Below are positions 34,110 through 45,289 of a stretch of 64,000 nt of DNA, piece by piece. Each line of letters starts with the position of its first letter. Position 1 is the stretch's first letter. The notes under the pieces were generated by a model, which was not told the DNA's origin, searched no databases, and saw only the letters and a list, made by a program, of their open reading frames with translations. A program made the position numbers and the translations under genes. Source of the DNA: Trametes villosa (taxonomy: Eukaryota; Basidiomycota; Agaricomycetes; Polyporales; Polyporaceae); contig PUDQ02000113.1 of assembly GCA_002964805.2 (NCBI GenBank), forward strand, positions 906,581-970,580, given 5' to 3'.

Positions 34110-36840
34110 ACTTGTTCTGCTAGGCTCGACTACTCCCTCGGGCGGAATATATCGCCATGCCACACCTATGGTTCACTTACCAGCGCCTGCAGCACCTGGA
34201 TCTCGACTTTGTTTGCTCCTCGCCTTGTAGCCCGAACCTCTCTGCGCAGCCCAGTACAGCTTGTGGTTCGTGCCCGGGGCGAGCGCGCGCCCGACGCTTC
34301 TTCCGCGCTCAAGAGCGCATATGGCGTGGCCGCCGCCGCCCCGCAGGATCCGGTGGCGATCTGGCCGCAAGATCTGGGGCAGCGGCGTTTACAAGGAGGC
34401 GCGCTACGTTTAACGCTTACTAGCCTCACAACGGTCGTCTCTGAAGGCTGCCGGCGCGTGATAGCGGGCAAGTCCTCGACTGCCGTGTCTACGTTGCATA
34501 TTGGCGTTAACGATGCCGGAGCCACGGGTGCGTACCCGCATGTAGCTTCAGCGTGTTTCCGAGCTCATAGCATCTTTATCCGCATTCGCTTGCCATCTGT
34601 CCGCAGAGACAGGTGCTGGACGTCCAACACGTCGAACATTGTTAGGCCGCCACCTCACCGGTGATGTCTCCTCACGCCGCGCACCTCATCACCTTACAAC
34701 AACGCATGAGACACTGACCATACACTGCGATGATACTTCCATGATCGTAAGCTCGCCAGGGCCGCGCACGTTTGATTCTACGCCGCATCTGCTCATATAC
34801 CGTCACTCATACCTTTGCTTGACAGCTTCGACGCCCGAGAAGATGGGCACAGGCAGGCCATCTACACCCCGTCTCTGCATCACATCGCACTGCGTCGGCA
34901 TACAAATACTCCCTTGACGTCTAGATACGACGCCGAGCCCCGTACTCCACCCGAGCAACACAAGCGACGCTGGCGGACCTCTAGCTGTGTCGAACTCGCG
35001 GATGTCGTCTACTGCTTCCCCCATCCTGGTCGACGACACCGACCATCGCGTCCAATATCATGCGGGGTGGAAATGGGTCCCCAAAGGATCTGGACTACTG
35101 GAGGTTGACGGGACGCGACATACAGTATCGGCGGTGGGTATTACGGCGTCGTTGACCTTCAGATGTACGCCCGCTCTTGCTTTTTCTGTCGATGCTCGCG
35201 TCATCCTGACATGCAGCCGGGGGTACAGGTACGGGCTTCCAAGTCGTCGGTACCCTGGGAGAGTCAGCGACGTACGGCCAACCCCGGACGACGTACTCTA
35301 TCGACGGAGCCCAGGTGGATTCGTTCCAAGCACCCTTCGTTGCGCAGGGGGACACCCAGTACAATGTGACTTTCTTCACGTCGCCGGAGTACCCTTTGGA
35401 CGACCACGAGGTCCTCATCACCATGGAGGGCGGGGCCGCCCCGGGTCTTAACACCTTTATACTGGATTACTTCCTAGTCAACACCGCCTCGGGCGGGTCC
35501 TCACTACCCCCTACAACACCGGACCTACCTCCCGCGGCTCCCGATCCCCCACGTTCCTCAAGCTCTACTACTTCAAGCTCTTCCTTCTCACCGGCGGCGG
35601 CCATTATCACGACTTCCTTTCCGACGTCGTCTTCCTTAATACCTCCTTCGGTGTCATCTTCGGTGACATCGTCCTCGACGGCTTCGTCCTCGACGTCTTC
35701 TTTCTCGACGTCTCCATCTTCGTTATCCTCCCCCTCGAGCTCGCGCTCTGCATTCTCTATACCCTCATTGGACTCCGCATCCTTCTTGACCCGCTCCACC
35801 TTCGCCTCCTCTGCGCCGTCCGCGGTGCCCTCCGCCGCAGATCCCACAAGTAGTGCTATCATCGCCGCTCCTCCTTCAGCACATTCACCCCATCTTTCCG
35901 TCCTCGAGATAGTAGCCGCTGCCTTGGGCAGCGCTGCCGTCCTCGCTGTCACGGCTATTATCCTCCGATGCGTAACACATCGGCGCCGACGTCGTGCCAC
36001 CATCGGTGAGTGTTGGCTCTGTGCGCTCGCGGCAGCGACTTGGACTCATCGTCCTCGGATCACTGCAGCCGTGGTTAACAAGTCCAAAGAGGACTTGGTT
36101 CAAACACGCTCTCGCTCTCTCTTGGACGATACCACGCCCCCGCCTTCCGCTCGCTACTCCACGTCGTCTTCGGCGATCGCGTCACTCTGCGCTGAGTGGT
36201 CGACCTCCCAGATTATGCCGTCCCATCCCTCGCAACCCCGCCCGCTCAACGTCGGAGATGCGGCGAAGTCAAACCGCGATTCCCCGCGCAGAGTCAGCCG
36301 CCCGGACGCTGTTCCTTCGGCAACGAGCACAGGAGCCGAAAACCACACACTGCGAAGCAGGCGAACTCTCTCTGCCCCGTCGGTATCGGGCTCTTCTCTC
36401 GACATCACTGCGGGGACCGAGTTCGGCCTCGGCTCGCAGCACGGCGCGCAGGCGTCTACCACGCAATCCCGCCCGCATTCGAGTTCTTCGCTATACGCTG
36501 GTCGCGCGGCAGGTGCGCCTCCGAGGGTGGTACAGGACGTGGACTCGGGGGTGAGGATCCGCGGCGATGTCGTGCTGCCTCCGCCTTACACACTACATTA
36601 GCGCGCTGTCGGCTGCGGGTGCTCTATCCCTCGCACGTGCAACGGGCATGAGCGAAGATGTTTTCCTCTCGTCTCGTTTGCAATGTGACGCCGGTATCGA
36701 ACATGGCCGCTGAGGCTGACATACCCTTGAAGTTCTGTCATTAGCGCTATCCCTATCCTCCTTTCTCTTAATACATATCTGACTTTCGCGATCACTCTCC
36801 TATGTCTGCTTTCTAGGTAGGCCTACTTCAAGGCTAGCAT
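34110..36840 (+). repeat. tandem duplication unit 2 (contains copy I)
   Basis: This is the second unit, collinear with 30750-34040 but ~0.5 kb shorter; most of the difference lies upstream of the gene. Clear identity remains in the noncoding flanks, so the duplication is not ancient. The 961 bases between copies H and I that are not 3' flank belong to this unit and contain no supported gene. Confidence 0.72.
35002..36601 (+). CDS. PPxY-tail membrane protein, copy I
   Basis: The start at 35002 gives MSSTASPILVDDTDHRVQYH. Introns are 35165-35228 and 36005-36068. Exon 2 reads GFQVVGTLGESATYGQPR, YPLDDHEVLITMEGG and TFILDYFLV. The stalk has about 130 Ser/Thr/Pro residues, including a run of Ser-Thr-Ser coded by TCG/TCC/TCT repeats. 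The transmembrane helix is GSAAVLAVTAIILRCV, with THRRRRR behind it. The tail ends DVDSGVRIRGDVVLPPPYTLH at 36601. Extracellular N-terminus and cytosolic tail are inferred from the Arg cluster. Confidence 0.84.
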
Positions 36841-37787
36841 TGTAGGGATTCCCTCCATACCTGCGGCACGCATTACGCTCACCTCTGAAGCTCTCCGTAG
36901 GTTTTGTCTGACCCGTTCGCTCGGGGTCGATCACGGTCCGATCTGAATCGACATAATTTCGATCGGTACTCGATCCAGACAAAGCCGGCGGAGCGCGAGG
37001 CGGTCTGCCACGTTTTTGCACATCCGGGGTCCGCCACAGATATGCAGTGCACTGCTACGCGACGACGGTGCAGCAGGCGATCGTCGATCGACCCTGTCCT
37101 GAACTACCATGTCCGCGTCCTCACATTGTAGGCCGTTGTGGGTCCGTCGCACAGGTCTTCGGAGTATTGGCCCAGGGTACCGCCGGCAGAAGCGGTATTC
37201 GCGCTATCAGGTGATTTCCAGCCTAGACTTTCGCTGCCGCGTGGCTCACTCCCCAGTTGATCAGAAGCACGACAAACGTTCCCTCGTCCGAGTCGTGCGT
37301 GCTGATCGCCCAGTCCATCATGGGGGACTATCCTCTGCGCAACCTGGTTGGTTACTGGGACTACCCAATTGTAGGACTCCTCAATGCCAGCAGGTTTGTC
37401 GGGTATGTTGTTGCAGGCTGAGGAACCCATCCTCAATAGCTCGGCGCTGGCGTAACGGTACACCGCCTGGAACACGGAAGGCCACTTATTGCCGTCTCCA
37501 TACTTAGCGTGTGCTGCGACTGAGGACGAGCCAGTGCTGTTGCAGCGCCAGATCACTGACTTAGTCTGACGCTCTTGCTGTTTTAGCACTAACACTCACT
37601 TTGACAGATGTTTCTAATTTCTCCCATCAGCGTCCATCAGGTGCCGCCCCATCACGCCGATACCTTTCCCGTGCCCGGGATATAACCCTGTCGCCCGCAG
37701 AGACTCCCACCCCTCTCCTCTCATCTTGACGTCTTCCTTCTAGCCGGGGCGCTTCTCTCAGGCAACCGCGCAGGTCTTTCGGCGGCG
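36841..37787. other. intergenic between copies I and J
   Basis: The region holds no supported gene. A TATAAC at 37681-37686, about 105 bases before copy J, may be its TATA element. Confidence 0.4.
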
Positions 37788-39293
37788 ATGTCTTCAACCA
37801 CGGTCGCGAGCGAGTTGGTGGACGACAGCGACCCGCGCGTGCAGTACCAGCCTGGCTGGATATGGGACCAGGGCGTCGCAGAGCTAGATGCGACCCGGCA
37901 CGGGGCGAGCACCGCAGGACTGAGGGCGTGGCTGACCTTCACTGGTAAGTGTCCCCGGTGTCTGTTGCGCTCGGCGAGAGCTGAATGGGAACCACATGCT
38001 GTGCAGGTACCGGCGTCCGTGTCATTGGGACACTCGGATCTTCCGATACGTTCGGCCAGCCGAAGACGACGTACCTGGTCGACGGCAAGGTCGCGGGCAC
38101 GTACAGCGCCCCGCTCACGCCGTCTGGGGAGACACAGTACAACGTGACGTTCTTCTCTGCGCGGAACCTCTCCCCGGGGAGCCACATCGTGCTCATCAAC
38201 AACACGGACGGGACCGCGCCCAACACGTTCTGGCTGGACTACTTCCTCGTCGATCCTATACCGGGCTCGAGTGCCAGTTCTGGTGCTCCCTCCCCGACAC
38301 TTGTTTCGGATCCGGTGGCTTCTGATTCAACTGCTGGGCTCTCGTCCGGGATTACGTCGACGCCGAGCGTGTCTGCGCCCGCGGGTGTTGCGCAGACCTC
38401 TGCGCCGAGCAACAATGTGGGCTCCGGATCCTCGTCCGCATCGCATTCGAATGCGGGGGTGATCGCCGGAGCTACTGTAGGCGGCGTTGCGGGTCTGGCT
38501 ATCCTAGCACTCCTGTTCTTCTTCCTAAGGCGCCGTCGCCGCCCGGACACAACGGAAGGTGCGTAGCTTTGTCGTGGCACATATACATCTCTTTCGGGCC
38601 TTCTCTGACTTTCCTGCAGCAGGCACAGTTGCGCCCTTCGCCTACTCCCAGGACCCGTTCGTGTCCCGCGAACTCCCTCCAAGCTCACACCAACCTTCTA
38701 TGCGGTATTCCTCAAATGCCGGAGCGCCCCTTTCCACTGGCTCTGCCGGCCACTTCAGCCACAGGCCGGCGACTGCGCCGCCATCCGAAATCGCGCCGGA
38801 GAGCGTCGTAAGCCAGTCCGAGTCTTACACTCCCTCCGCGTCTTCCGGGTCTGCTCTGCTCGCCCCTGTAAGACGCCCCGCTTCCCCTCCCTCCCCCTCC
38901 GGTCTCTCCCCCGCGCCGCATCGCCCTCCCCCGATTTTGGAGAAGAGCACCACATCTATCGCTCCCACTACGCCCTCGCTTGGATACACGACCACACCCG
39001 GCACGGGTCCCGAGTCCTCGTACTCGTCGAGCGCACCGCAGACACCCGCGTCGCCCGCATTCTCATCCGCGAGCGCCACGTCGCCGCTCGTGGCCCCCGC
39101 TGCGCTCCCTCCTGGGGCGTGGCACGCGCCCCCGGACTCGCATGGGCGCGCACATACGTTGCTGCGTTCGCTGTTCTCGCGAGGGTCGCGCGCGGTCCCG
39201 GATGGGAGCGCGGCGGCGGCGCCGAGGGATGTGGACTCGGGGTTGCGGTTGTATGATGAGGTCGTGCTGCCGCCGCCGTACACGCAGGAGTGA
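37788..39293 (+). CDS. PPxY-tail membrane protein, copy J
   Basis: The start at 37788 gives MSSTTVASELVDDSDPRVQY. Introns are 37945-38006 and 38559-38622, both phase 1, at the positions used throughout the family. Exon 2 reads GVRVIGTLGSSDTFGQPK, SPGSHIVLINNTDGTAPN and FWLDYFLVDP. The stalk is followed by the transmembrane helix VGGVAGLAILALLFFFL and the stop RRRRRPD. The tail of about 220 residues is Ser/Pro-rich, has the block PPGAWHAPPDSHGRAHTLLR shared with copy K, and ends DVDSGLRLYDEVVLPPPYTQE. Confidence 0.86.
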
Positions 39294-40556
39294 TAGGTTG
39301 GGTGCGCGTTGGACTACCGGGAGTGGATTTTCTTCGTACTTTACTACTGTCGTGTGTACCTACTACACGTATTTTATGTTCGAGTTATGCGACACCTGGG
39401 ATGCATTCGTAGGGTCCTGACATACATAACACCGTAGCGGGGGTGTGGGCCGAAGCTCTGGATTCCGGAATTGTCGGAATAGGGCGGCGCATGCGCGCTT
39501 AGTCGACGACTGCTGTTTGAACACGACCACCATCTCCAATACTTGCACATCGACCTCGTCCTCCGGGCATGGTTGCGCTTCCCTCATACGGGATACCTGA
39601 AGGCAGGGCGACCCGCGCTTAGTATGAACAGGTGGGCTGATTGGTAGTAGCAGGCCTCGCGAGACCGCGGGTCTGCGTGTGCCTGCTACGATGTCGCTTT
39701 CTTCGTCTCCTCCGACGTCACCCTCGTTCGTGAAGATTCTGCCCACGGAATGGCGCCGGATCCGTCTCGCATGCTCTCAGCTGGTGGCCCTTTCTACTAC
39801 TGGGACTTGAGGTCTGCGGTTCGGAATACTGGGGTCTCTGTGAAATGGCGTGGTTCTTCTCAGTTTGCGCTGTCCGCCTATGCTTGAGGCTGGACGGAAA
39901 GTGTCCAGGCAAGGAGACTTGGCCGTGACGTATAGTGGGTAATTCCTCTCTTATAAGCCCGACTCCCAGATGCTGATGTCTGATTGGCAGGGATTCGCGC
40001 GAGAAAGCTTGAGCCTGCAACGTTTGTTGCAGCTGGCACGCGCTCACCTGAGATCGCGTCTCACGGCGAAAGTCGATTGCACTACCCAGTTTGCCTGTAT
40101 CACCCTCAGAACTCTCTTCGCTCTCGGGCCTTACACCAGCGTTCATGGTAACGCAAGAAGGCTCCGAGTCCTCACGTCGAAGCCCATGAGGTATTGTCCT
40201 GGATACCGGAAGAGCTTGAGAACGTCCTCCTCGCGCCGCCGGCAGCCATCCCGTGGGCGCACAGCTTCTGTGTACGGGCCCCGCCCATGCTGCGAACAGG
40301 AATGCATCACCGCCGTGCCTGCTCCTCCGCACGACTGCTCTCACCTCCCTGCCAGGCCCTCCGGCTCCCATCACCCATCCATCAGGCGCTGATCCCTCCT
40401 CCCCATGCTCGCGCTCGCGCTCGATAAGTGTTAAGTACGGGGCCCATCGCCCGAGGGCGTGCGCATTTTGCTCCCTCTCTTCCACGACGAGCGTCCGTCT
40501 CGCACGAGCACTAACCTGGACTCGGACTCGCACGAGGAGGCGGGGCTGCTGCAGCG
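39294..40556. other. intergenic between copies J and K
   Basis: No gene is supported. A minus-strand open frame at 40533-39718 is rejected below. Confidence 0.4.
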
Positions 40557-42393
40557 ATGGGGAGCACGCTGGTGGACGACACGAACCCGGACGTGCAGTA
40601 CCAGCCTGGGTGGATCTGGGAGCAGGGCGTCGCGGAGGTGGACGCGACGCGGCACGGCGCGGCTATCGCTGGCTTGCGCGCATGGCTGACTTTCTCTGGT
40701 GAGCACCGCCCTCCCTCACAAACCCACTTCTCCTTCTTGCGCTTGAACAGTAAAACTGAATGAAAGCGGGCGTATGTAGGAACGGGCGTGCGCGTAGTTG
40801 GCACCCTCGGCCCGTCCGACACGTACGGCCAGCCGCAGACGACGTACCTGCTCGACGGCGTCGCGGCAGGCACGTACAGCGCGCCGCACACACCATCAGG
40901 ACAGATCCAGTACAACGTCACGTTCTTCGAGGCGCGCGGGCTCGCGGACGGAAGGCACGTCGTGACCGTGGAGAACACGGACGGGACAGCGCCGAACACG
41001 TTTTGGCTGGATTTTATCGAGATCGACCCCGAGGGGAGTGTTACGCCCGTGGTTGGGGGCGGGGGAGGGGGAGGGGGGACGCAGACACAGGCGGTGACGG
41101 TGACGCAGACACAGACGAAGATCCAGACGCAGACGCAAGGACAGGGGCAGGGGCAGGGGACGACGCAGCCATCGGGGCCGGGGCAAAGCTCGAACTCGAG
41201 CCCGAGCCCGACGAAGACCGCTGGGCTCGCTCCGTCTAACGCGTCAAGCTCGGGCGCAAGGTTCGCACCCTCTGCCGCCTCAAGCCGGGTCGCAAGCTCG
41301 AAGCTGACCCGCACTGCCCCTACTAGCACGCCTGCGTCCTCTGGTTCGCACCCCCTGACGGCCGTCCCCAACGCGTCGATTGCGTCTTCTTCGGCGGCGA
41401 GCGGCGCGGGGAACTCGTCCGTCTCTGTGCAGTATGTCACCTCGGTCAATGGGGACGCGACGGTCGTGTCGACTATCAGCTTCACCTTCGCGGACGGCGC
41501 GCCCGCGCAGACGTCTGCTGCAGGCGCGAGCGTGAACGGGAACACGAGCACGAGCCCGAATGGCACTGGCACTGGCCAGGGTGCGGCCGCGGAACACGGG
41601 TCGCGGACAAACGTGGGCTTGATTGCTGGGGCTGTCGTCGCTGGTGTCGCTGTGCTGGCGGTTCTTGTGGTCCTGTTTTTGTGTTTGCGTCGGAGACGTC
41701 GTGCTGAGCTTGCCCGAGGTAAGTGATTCCTGAAGGGCCGCCCCCGGCTGATATCGCTCTAACCGCCTTTTCGCAGAAACTCCCGCTCCTTTTTCTTACT
41801 CCCGAAACCCACCCCAATCACGCGACCCGCCGCCCATGCGGCACGCCGGATACCCCAACAACACACTCGCTGCCGAACGACACTTCGACCCCGAATCTCC
41901 CAACTCCCCCTACTCAGAATACGCTCCCGAGAGCGCAGTGAGCCTCGCGGAGTCTTATACCCATTCCGCCGCGTCCGAGACGGGCCTTCTCACCGCCCAG
42001 CGACGCTCTTCGATACTTTCTCCCTCAAACTACCGCCCGCCGCCATCCTGGGAGAAGGGCCCGAGTGCGCCGTCACCGTCGAGCCCCGATACCCCCTCCC
42101 TGGGCTTCACGAACTCGCGCGGCCCGCCCTCTGAGTCGGTATATTCAACGGACCCGCCGCGGACGCCCGGGTCGCGGTCGAGCGGGACGGCGACGCTGGT
42201 CCCCCCTTCGGTCATCCCGCCTGGGGCGTGGCACGCGCCGCCGGACTCGCATGGACGCGCGCAGACGCTTTTGCGCTCGCTGTTCTCGCGCGGCTCGCGC
42301 GCGGGCTCTGTGGCATCGGTGCCGAGGGACGTGGACTCGGGGCTGCGGCTGTACGACGATGTGGTGCTGCCGCCGCCTTATACGCAAGACTAA
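40557..42393 (+). CDS. PPxY-tail membrane protein, copy K
   Basis: The start at 40557 gives MGSTLVDDTNPDVQYQPGW. Introns are 40699-40779 and 41719-41776. Exon 2 reads GVRVVGTLGPSDTYGQPQ and TVENTDGTAPNTFWLD. A stalk with a Gly run and a Thr-Gln repeat follows. The transmembrane helix is AVVAGVAVLAVLVVLFLCL with RRRRR behind it. The tail shares PPGAWHAPPDSHGRAQTLLR with copy J and ends DVDSGLRLYDDVVLPPPYTQD. J and K are close paralogs. The 3' half of this gene plus its downstream flank was copied to 45290-46040. Confidence 0.87.
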
Positions 42394-42560
42394 GTTAAGT
42401 TATGTTAGGACTCGATGTTGTGTTTATTGGCGTTCGCGCCGCCACGTTCGTTCTTCGGCCAGCTCTCGTTTGATGCTACCTTATCACTGTTGTTTGTACT
42501 ACCCCAATCGAATGCCTCAATCGCGAGAGGTGTGTACCCGGACTGCGGGAAGATTGTGGA
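41800..42560 (+). repeat. source of a segmental duplication (3' end of copy K plus flank)
   Basis: The downstream flank 42395-42560 matches about 45855-46030: both have TATGTTAGGA, GTGTTTATTGG, TGCTACCTTATCACTG and TTTGTACTACCCCAATCG in the same order. The tail-coding part matches the relic at 45290-45860. The 516-base stretch 42394-42910 upstream of the HET gene is otherwise empty of genes. Confidence 0.75.
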
Positions 42561-42910
42561 TGAGTGTAGTGGCCGCGCGCGCAGTGGGTGTCTTCGCAAA
42601 CATCGCGGGCGTGCCCTGGTGGATAAAATGTTGTATGGAGGTGCGAGCTCCCGTGTCACGATCCTCGCGCATGTGTCGCGCGCTATTCATGCATGATGCA
42701 TTGGAGCGCTCGCGGCCGCGGCATGAATATATTGTATCGGCGGCAACTGACTCCTTGCCATCAGCCCTTCATCACCTCCGACCCGCGTTCCCCTCTGACT
42801 TTCTTCTGGCTGCGTGGAGATTTGCGACATAAGTGCGACGATTCTGCAACGCGTAGCATAGAACGAGTCGCTCACATTAATCCGTTGGCGTCCTTCGCAC
42901 TGTTCGCAGC

Positions 42911-45103
42911 ATGCCGCGCTTCCTGAACACCTGGACAGGGCAGTTTGAGTGGCACAACGACCCGGCGAAGGTCCGGTACGCGATCCTGTCGCACGTCTGG
43001 AGGACACCCGAGGAGGGAGGCGAGCAGACTTTTGAGGAAGTCAAGAAGATCCAGACCGATTTGCGAAAACTTCGAGCTCGACTGAAGCGATTCCCGTCTC
43101 GAGTTATCGCTTGGCCCGCCGTATTGTACAACTCTCGCCGCACACCGCCGAACTCGAACGCTTACAGCGAGATATTCGCGGGCCCCTCTCCCCTCTCGGA
43201 CAAGATCAAAGGCCTTTGCAAGGTCGCGCGCGAGGCCGGCTTCGATCTGGTCTGGAACGACGCATGCTGCATCGACAAGTCGAGCAGCGCGGAGCTCTCG
43301 GAGGCAATCAACTCGATGTACGAGTGGTACCGGCTCTCTGACATGTGTTACGTGTACCTCGCGGACGTCCCCGATGGCGAGGACCCACGGCGTTCGTTTT
43401 CCTGTTTCCGGACGAGCAAGTGGCATTGGCGCGGGTGGACGTTGCAGGAGCTCGTGGCACCGGGACGCATCGAGTTCCTGACGAAGACATGGACCTTCAT
43501 AGGAACGAAGATGGGATTAGCCGATGATCTGGCTGACAGAACCGGGATCCACCTCGACATTCTCACCAGCAGAGCCCCTGTGGATTCGGCCAGCGTCGCC
43601 CAGAGGATCTCATGGGCTGCGCGGCGGCAGACGACACGCGTCGAGGACCAGGCATACTGCTTGATGGGTCTCTTCGGAGTCCACATGTCGCCCATCTACG
43701 GGGAGGGTGCGAACGCCTTCCTCCGTCTCCAAGAGGAGATCGTCAGGACCATCCCGGATCAAAGCATCTTCGCCTGGGGGGCAGAGTACGCTCCGATCAT
43801 ACACCCTCCGGAGGAGAGAAGGGCCTGGAGCTTCTGGGGCTACCGTCGCTGGGGCGGCACATCTGACCCTGGTTTGTTAGCGTCCTCTCCGTCAAGCTTC
43901 TTCTGTGCATCATCTTTCAGGCCAATACCACCCGCCGATTTCTCATCGCGGCTCCAGCTCAAAGGAATCGAGGACGTCCCGCCGTTGCACTGTATCTTCA
44001 CTCCCGAAGGTGTCCGCATGCGGCTAGTATGTCTCAACTTCACTGATATACCACGAGATATCCAGGCCATTCTACGGGGCATGCCACCTGAGCGTTTGGT
44101 CCTGCGTTGGTGTGAGCACTGCATGCGACGCGCCCCGGACAGACTCGCCCTACTACAGTGCGAGGACGACCACGGAAACCTCCCTGCCCTCCCTCTTCAT
44201 TCGCCCCTCGGCTCCGAAGCTGTCGGGATGATCGGGCGCGGTTCCCCCATCGGTGCCTTCGTGCGATGCGACCCCTGCACATGCGAATATCGATACGAAA
44301 CTCTTCACGCCATCCTCTTGTCTCGGGAGACGCTCGCGATAATTCTGGATTATGCTGGCACCAAACCGGAGGCGGCCGAGGTTACCATCCTGCATCACTA
44401 TCCAGACCCCCCGAGATCAAAGTCGCTACGGAACACCTCCCTACCCTGTCTTGGTCTCTGGCCCCGTTTCGGTCGTGGCGAGGACGGCCTGAACTTCGCC
44501 CTCGCACCGCGTATCATCAGAGACCTGCGTGCCCTCGGCTTTACGACCTCCCCGTTGCAGGTTACGCGCGACCGCTCCTGGACGCGGACCACCTTGGAGA
44601 CCACCCTGACACTTTTCGAGAAGGAGTCCCGGCGTTGTAACAACCAGTGTCTCCAGTCCATTCGGCTGCGGCTATCTCTCGACAAACTATCGACACCAAT
44701 GCCACTTGGCGACCATGGTGGCAGCGATACCAAGTTCTGCTTCTCTATCACCAATCTCCTCCACGCTCAGTCCCCCAAAACGCCCTCACCGCCAGGTGTA
44801 CCACGTGGCTCCACATCCACGGAAAGTATGATCAGTGCTATGAAAGAAGTGCCCTGCGCCGGTGGTGGCGAAAGGATAGAAGTACTTCCAACCGAGCATG
44901 TTGAATACGAAATTGTACTTGCCTCGGCCGACTTCCTCGTCCCTGCCTATCCAGAACTACCAGGCCAGATGCGACTACTGCGGATTTCTCTTGAACGCGC
45001 CCCTGACAGCCTGAAATCACCGCTTCAGCAGTCCTGGACGGTCTGGTTGGTGGTTGAGATGAGCGCCGCGCATGGGCAAGACGTTAGTTCCTCCGGAAGC
45101 TGA
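42911..45103 (+). CDS. HET-domain (heterokaryon incompatibility) protein
   Basis: One uninterrupted frame of 730 residues. The HET domain fills the first ~290 residues with its three conserved blocks: RYAILSHVWRT (block 1); VWNDACCIDKSSSAEL and YEWYRLSDMCYVYLADV (block 2); and WRGWTLQELVAPGRIEF (block 3). EDQAYCLMGLFGVHMSPIYG and FLRLQEEIVRTIPDQSIFAW follow, as in most basidiomycete HET proteins. The C-terminal ~430 residues have no recognised domain. HET domains, structurally TIR-like, execute cell death in fungal non-self recognition. It lies between copy K and a broken duplicate of copy K. Its partner and trigger are unknown. Confidence 0.9.
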   Translation: MPRFLNTWTGQFEWHNDPAKVRYAILSHVWRTPEEGGEQTFEEVKKIQTDLRKLRARLKRFPSRVIAWPAVLYNSRRTPPNSNAYSEIFAGPSPLSDKIKGLCKVAREAGFDLVWNDACCIDKSSSAELSEAINSMYEWYRLSDMCYVYLADVPDGEDPRRSFSCFRTSKWHWRGWTLQELVAPGRIEFLTKTWTFIGTKMGLADDLADRTGIHLDILTSRAPVDSASVAQRISWAARRQTTRVEDQAYCLMGLFGVHMSPIYGEGANAFLRLQEEIVRTIPDQSIFAWGAEYAPIIHPPEERRAWSFWGYRRWGGTSDPGLLASSPSSFFCASSFRPIPPADFSSRLQLKGIEDVPPLHCIFTPEGVRMRLVCLNFTDIPRDIQAILRGMPPERLVLRWCEHCMRRAPDRLALLQCEDDHGNLPALPLHSPLGSEAVGMIGRGSPIGAFVRCDPCTCEYRYETLHAILLSRETLAIILDYAGTKPEAAEVTILHHYPDPPRSKSLRNTSLPCLGLWPRFGRGEDGLNFALAPRIIRDLRALGFTTSPLQVTRDRSWTRTTLETTLTLFEKESRRCNNQCLQSIRLRLSLDKLSTPMPLGDHGGSDTKFCFSITNLLHAQSPKTPSPPGVPRGSTSTESMISAMKEVPCAGGGERIEVLPTEHVEYEIVLASADFLVPAYPELPGQMRLLRISLERAPDSLKSPLQQSWTVWLVVEMSAAHGQDVSSSGS

Positions 45104-45289
45104 TAGCGAGGATATATTTCTACTTCCCGCCCGCGATCTACCATCCAATGACTCGGTGAGTCTGTGCCTCGAACAAAGACCGAAAAACACTAACCCGTGC
45201 TCGCCAGTCTCGCCCCTCTTACAAGGTGTCATGAACTCTGTACCGCGCCGTCCTTCCCCTTAGTCCAGGCTCGCGATGGGAGGCCAAAG

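Noticed and set aside
39718..40533. 271-residue minus-strand open frame between copies J and K
   Set aside because: No motif, biased composition, no consistent splice partners, and it overlaps the likely promoter of copy K.
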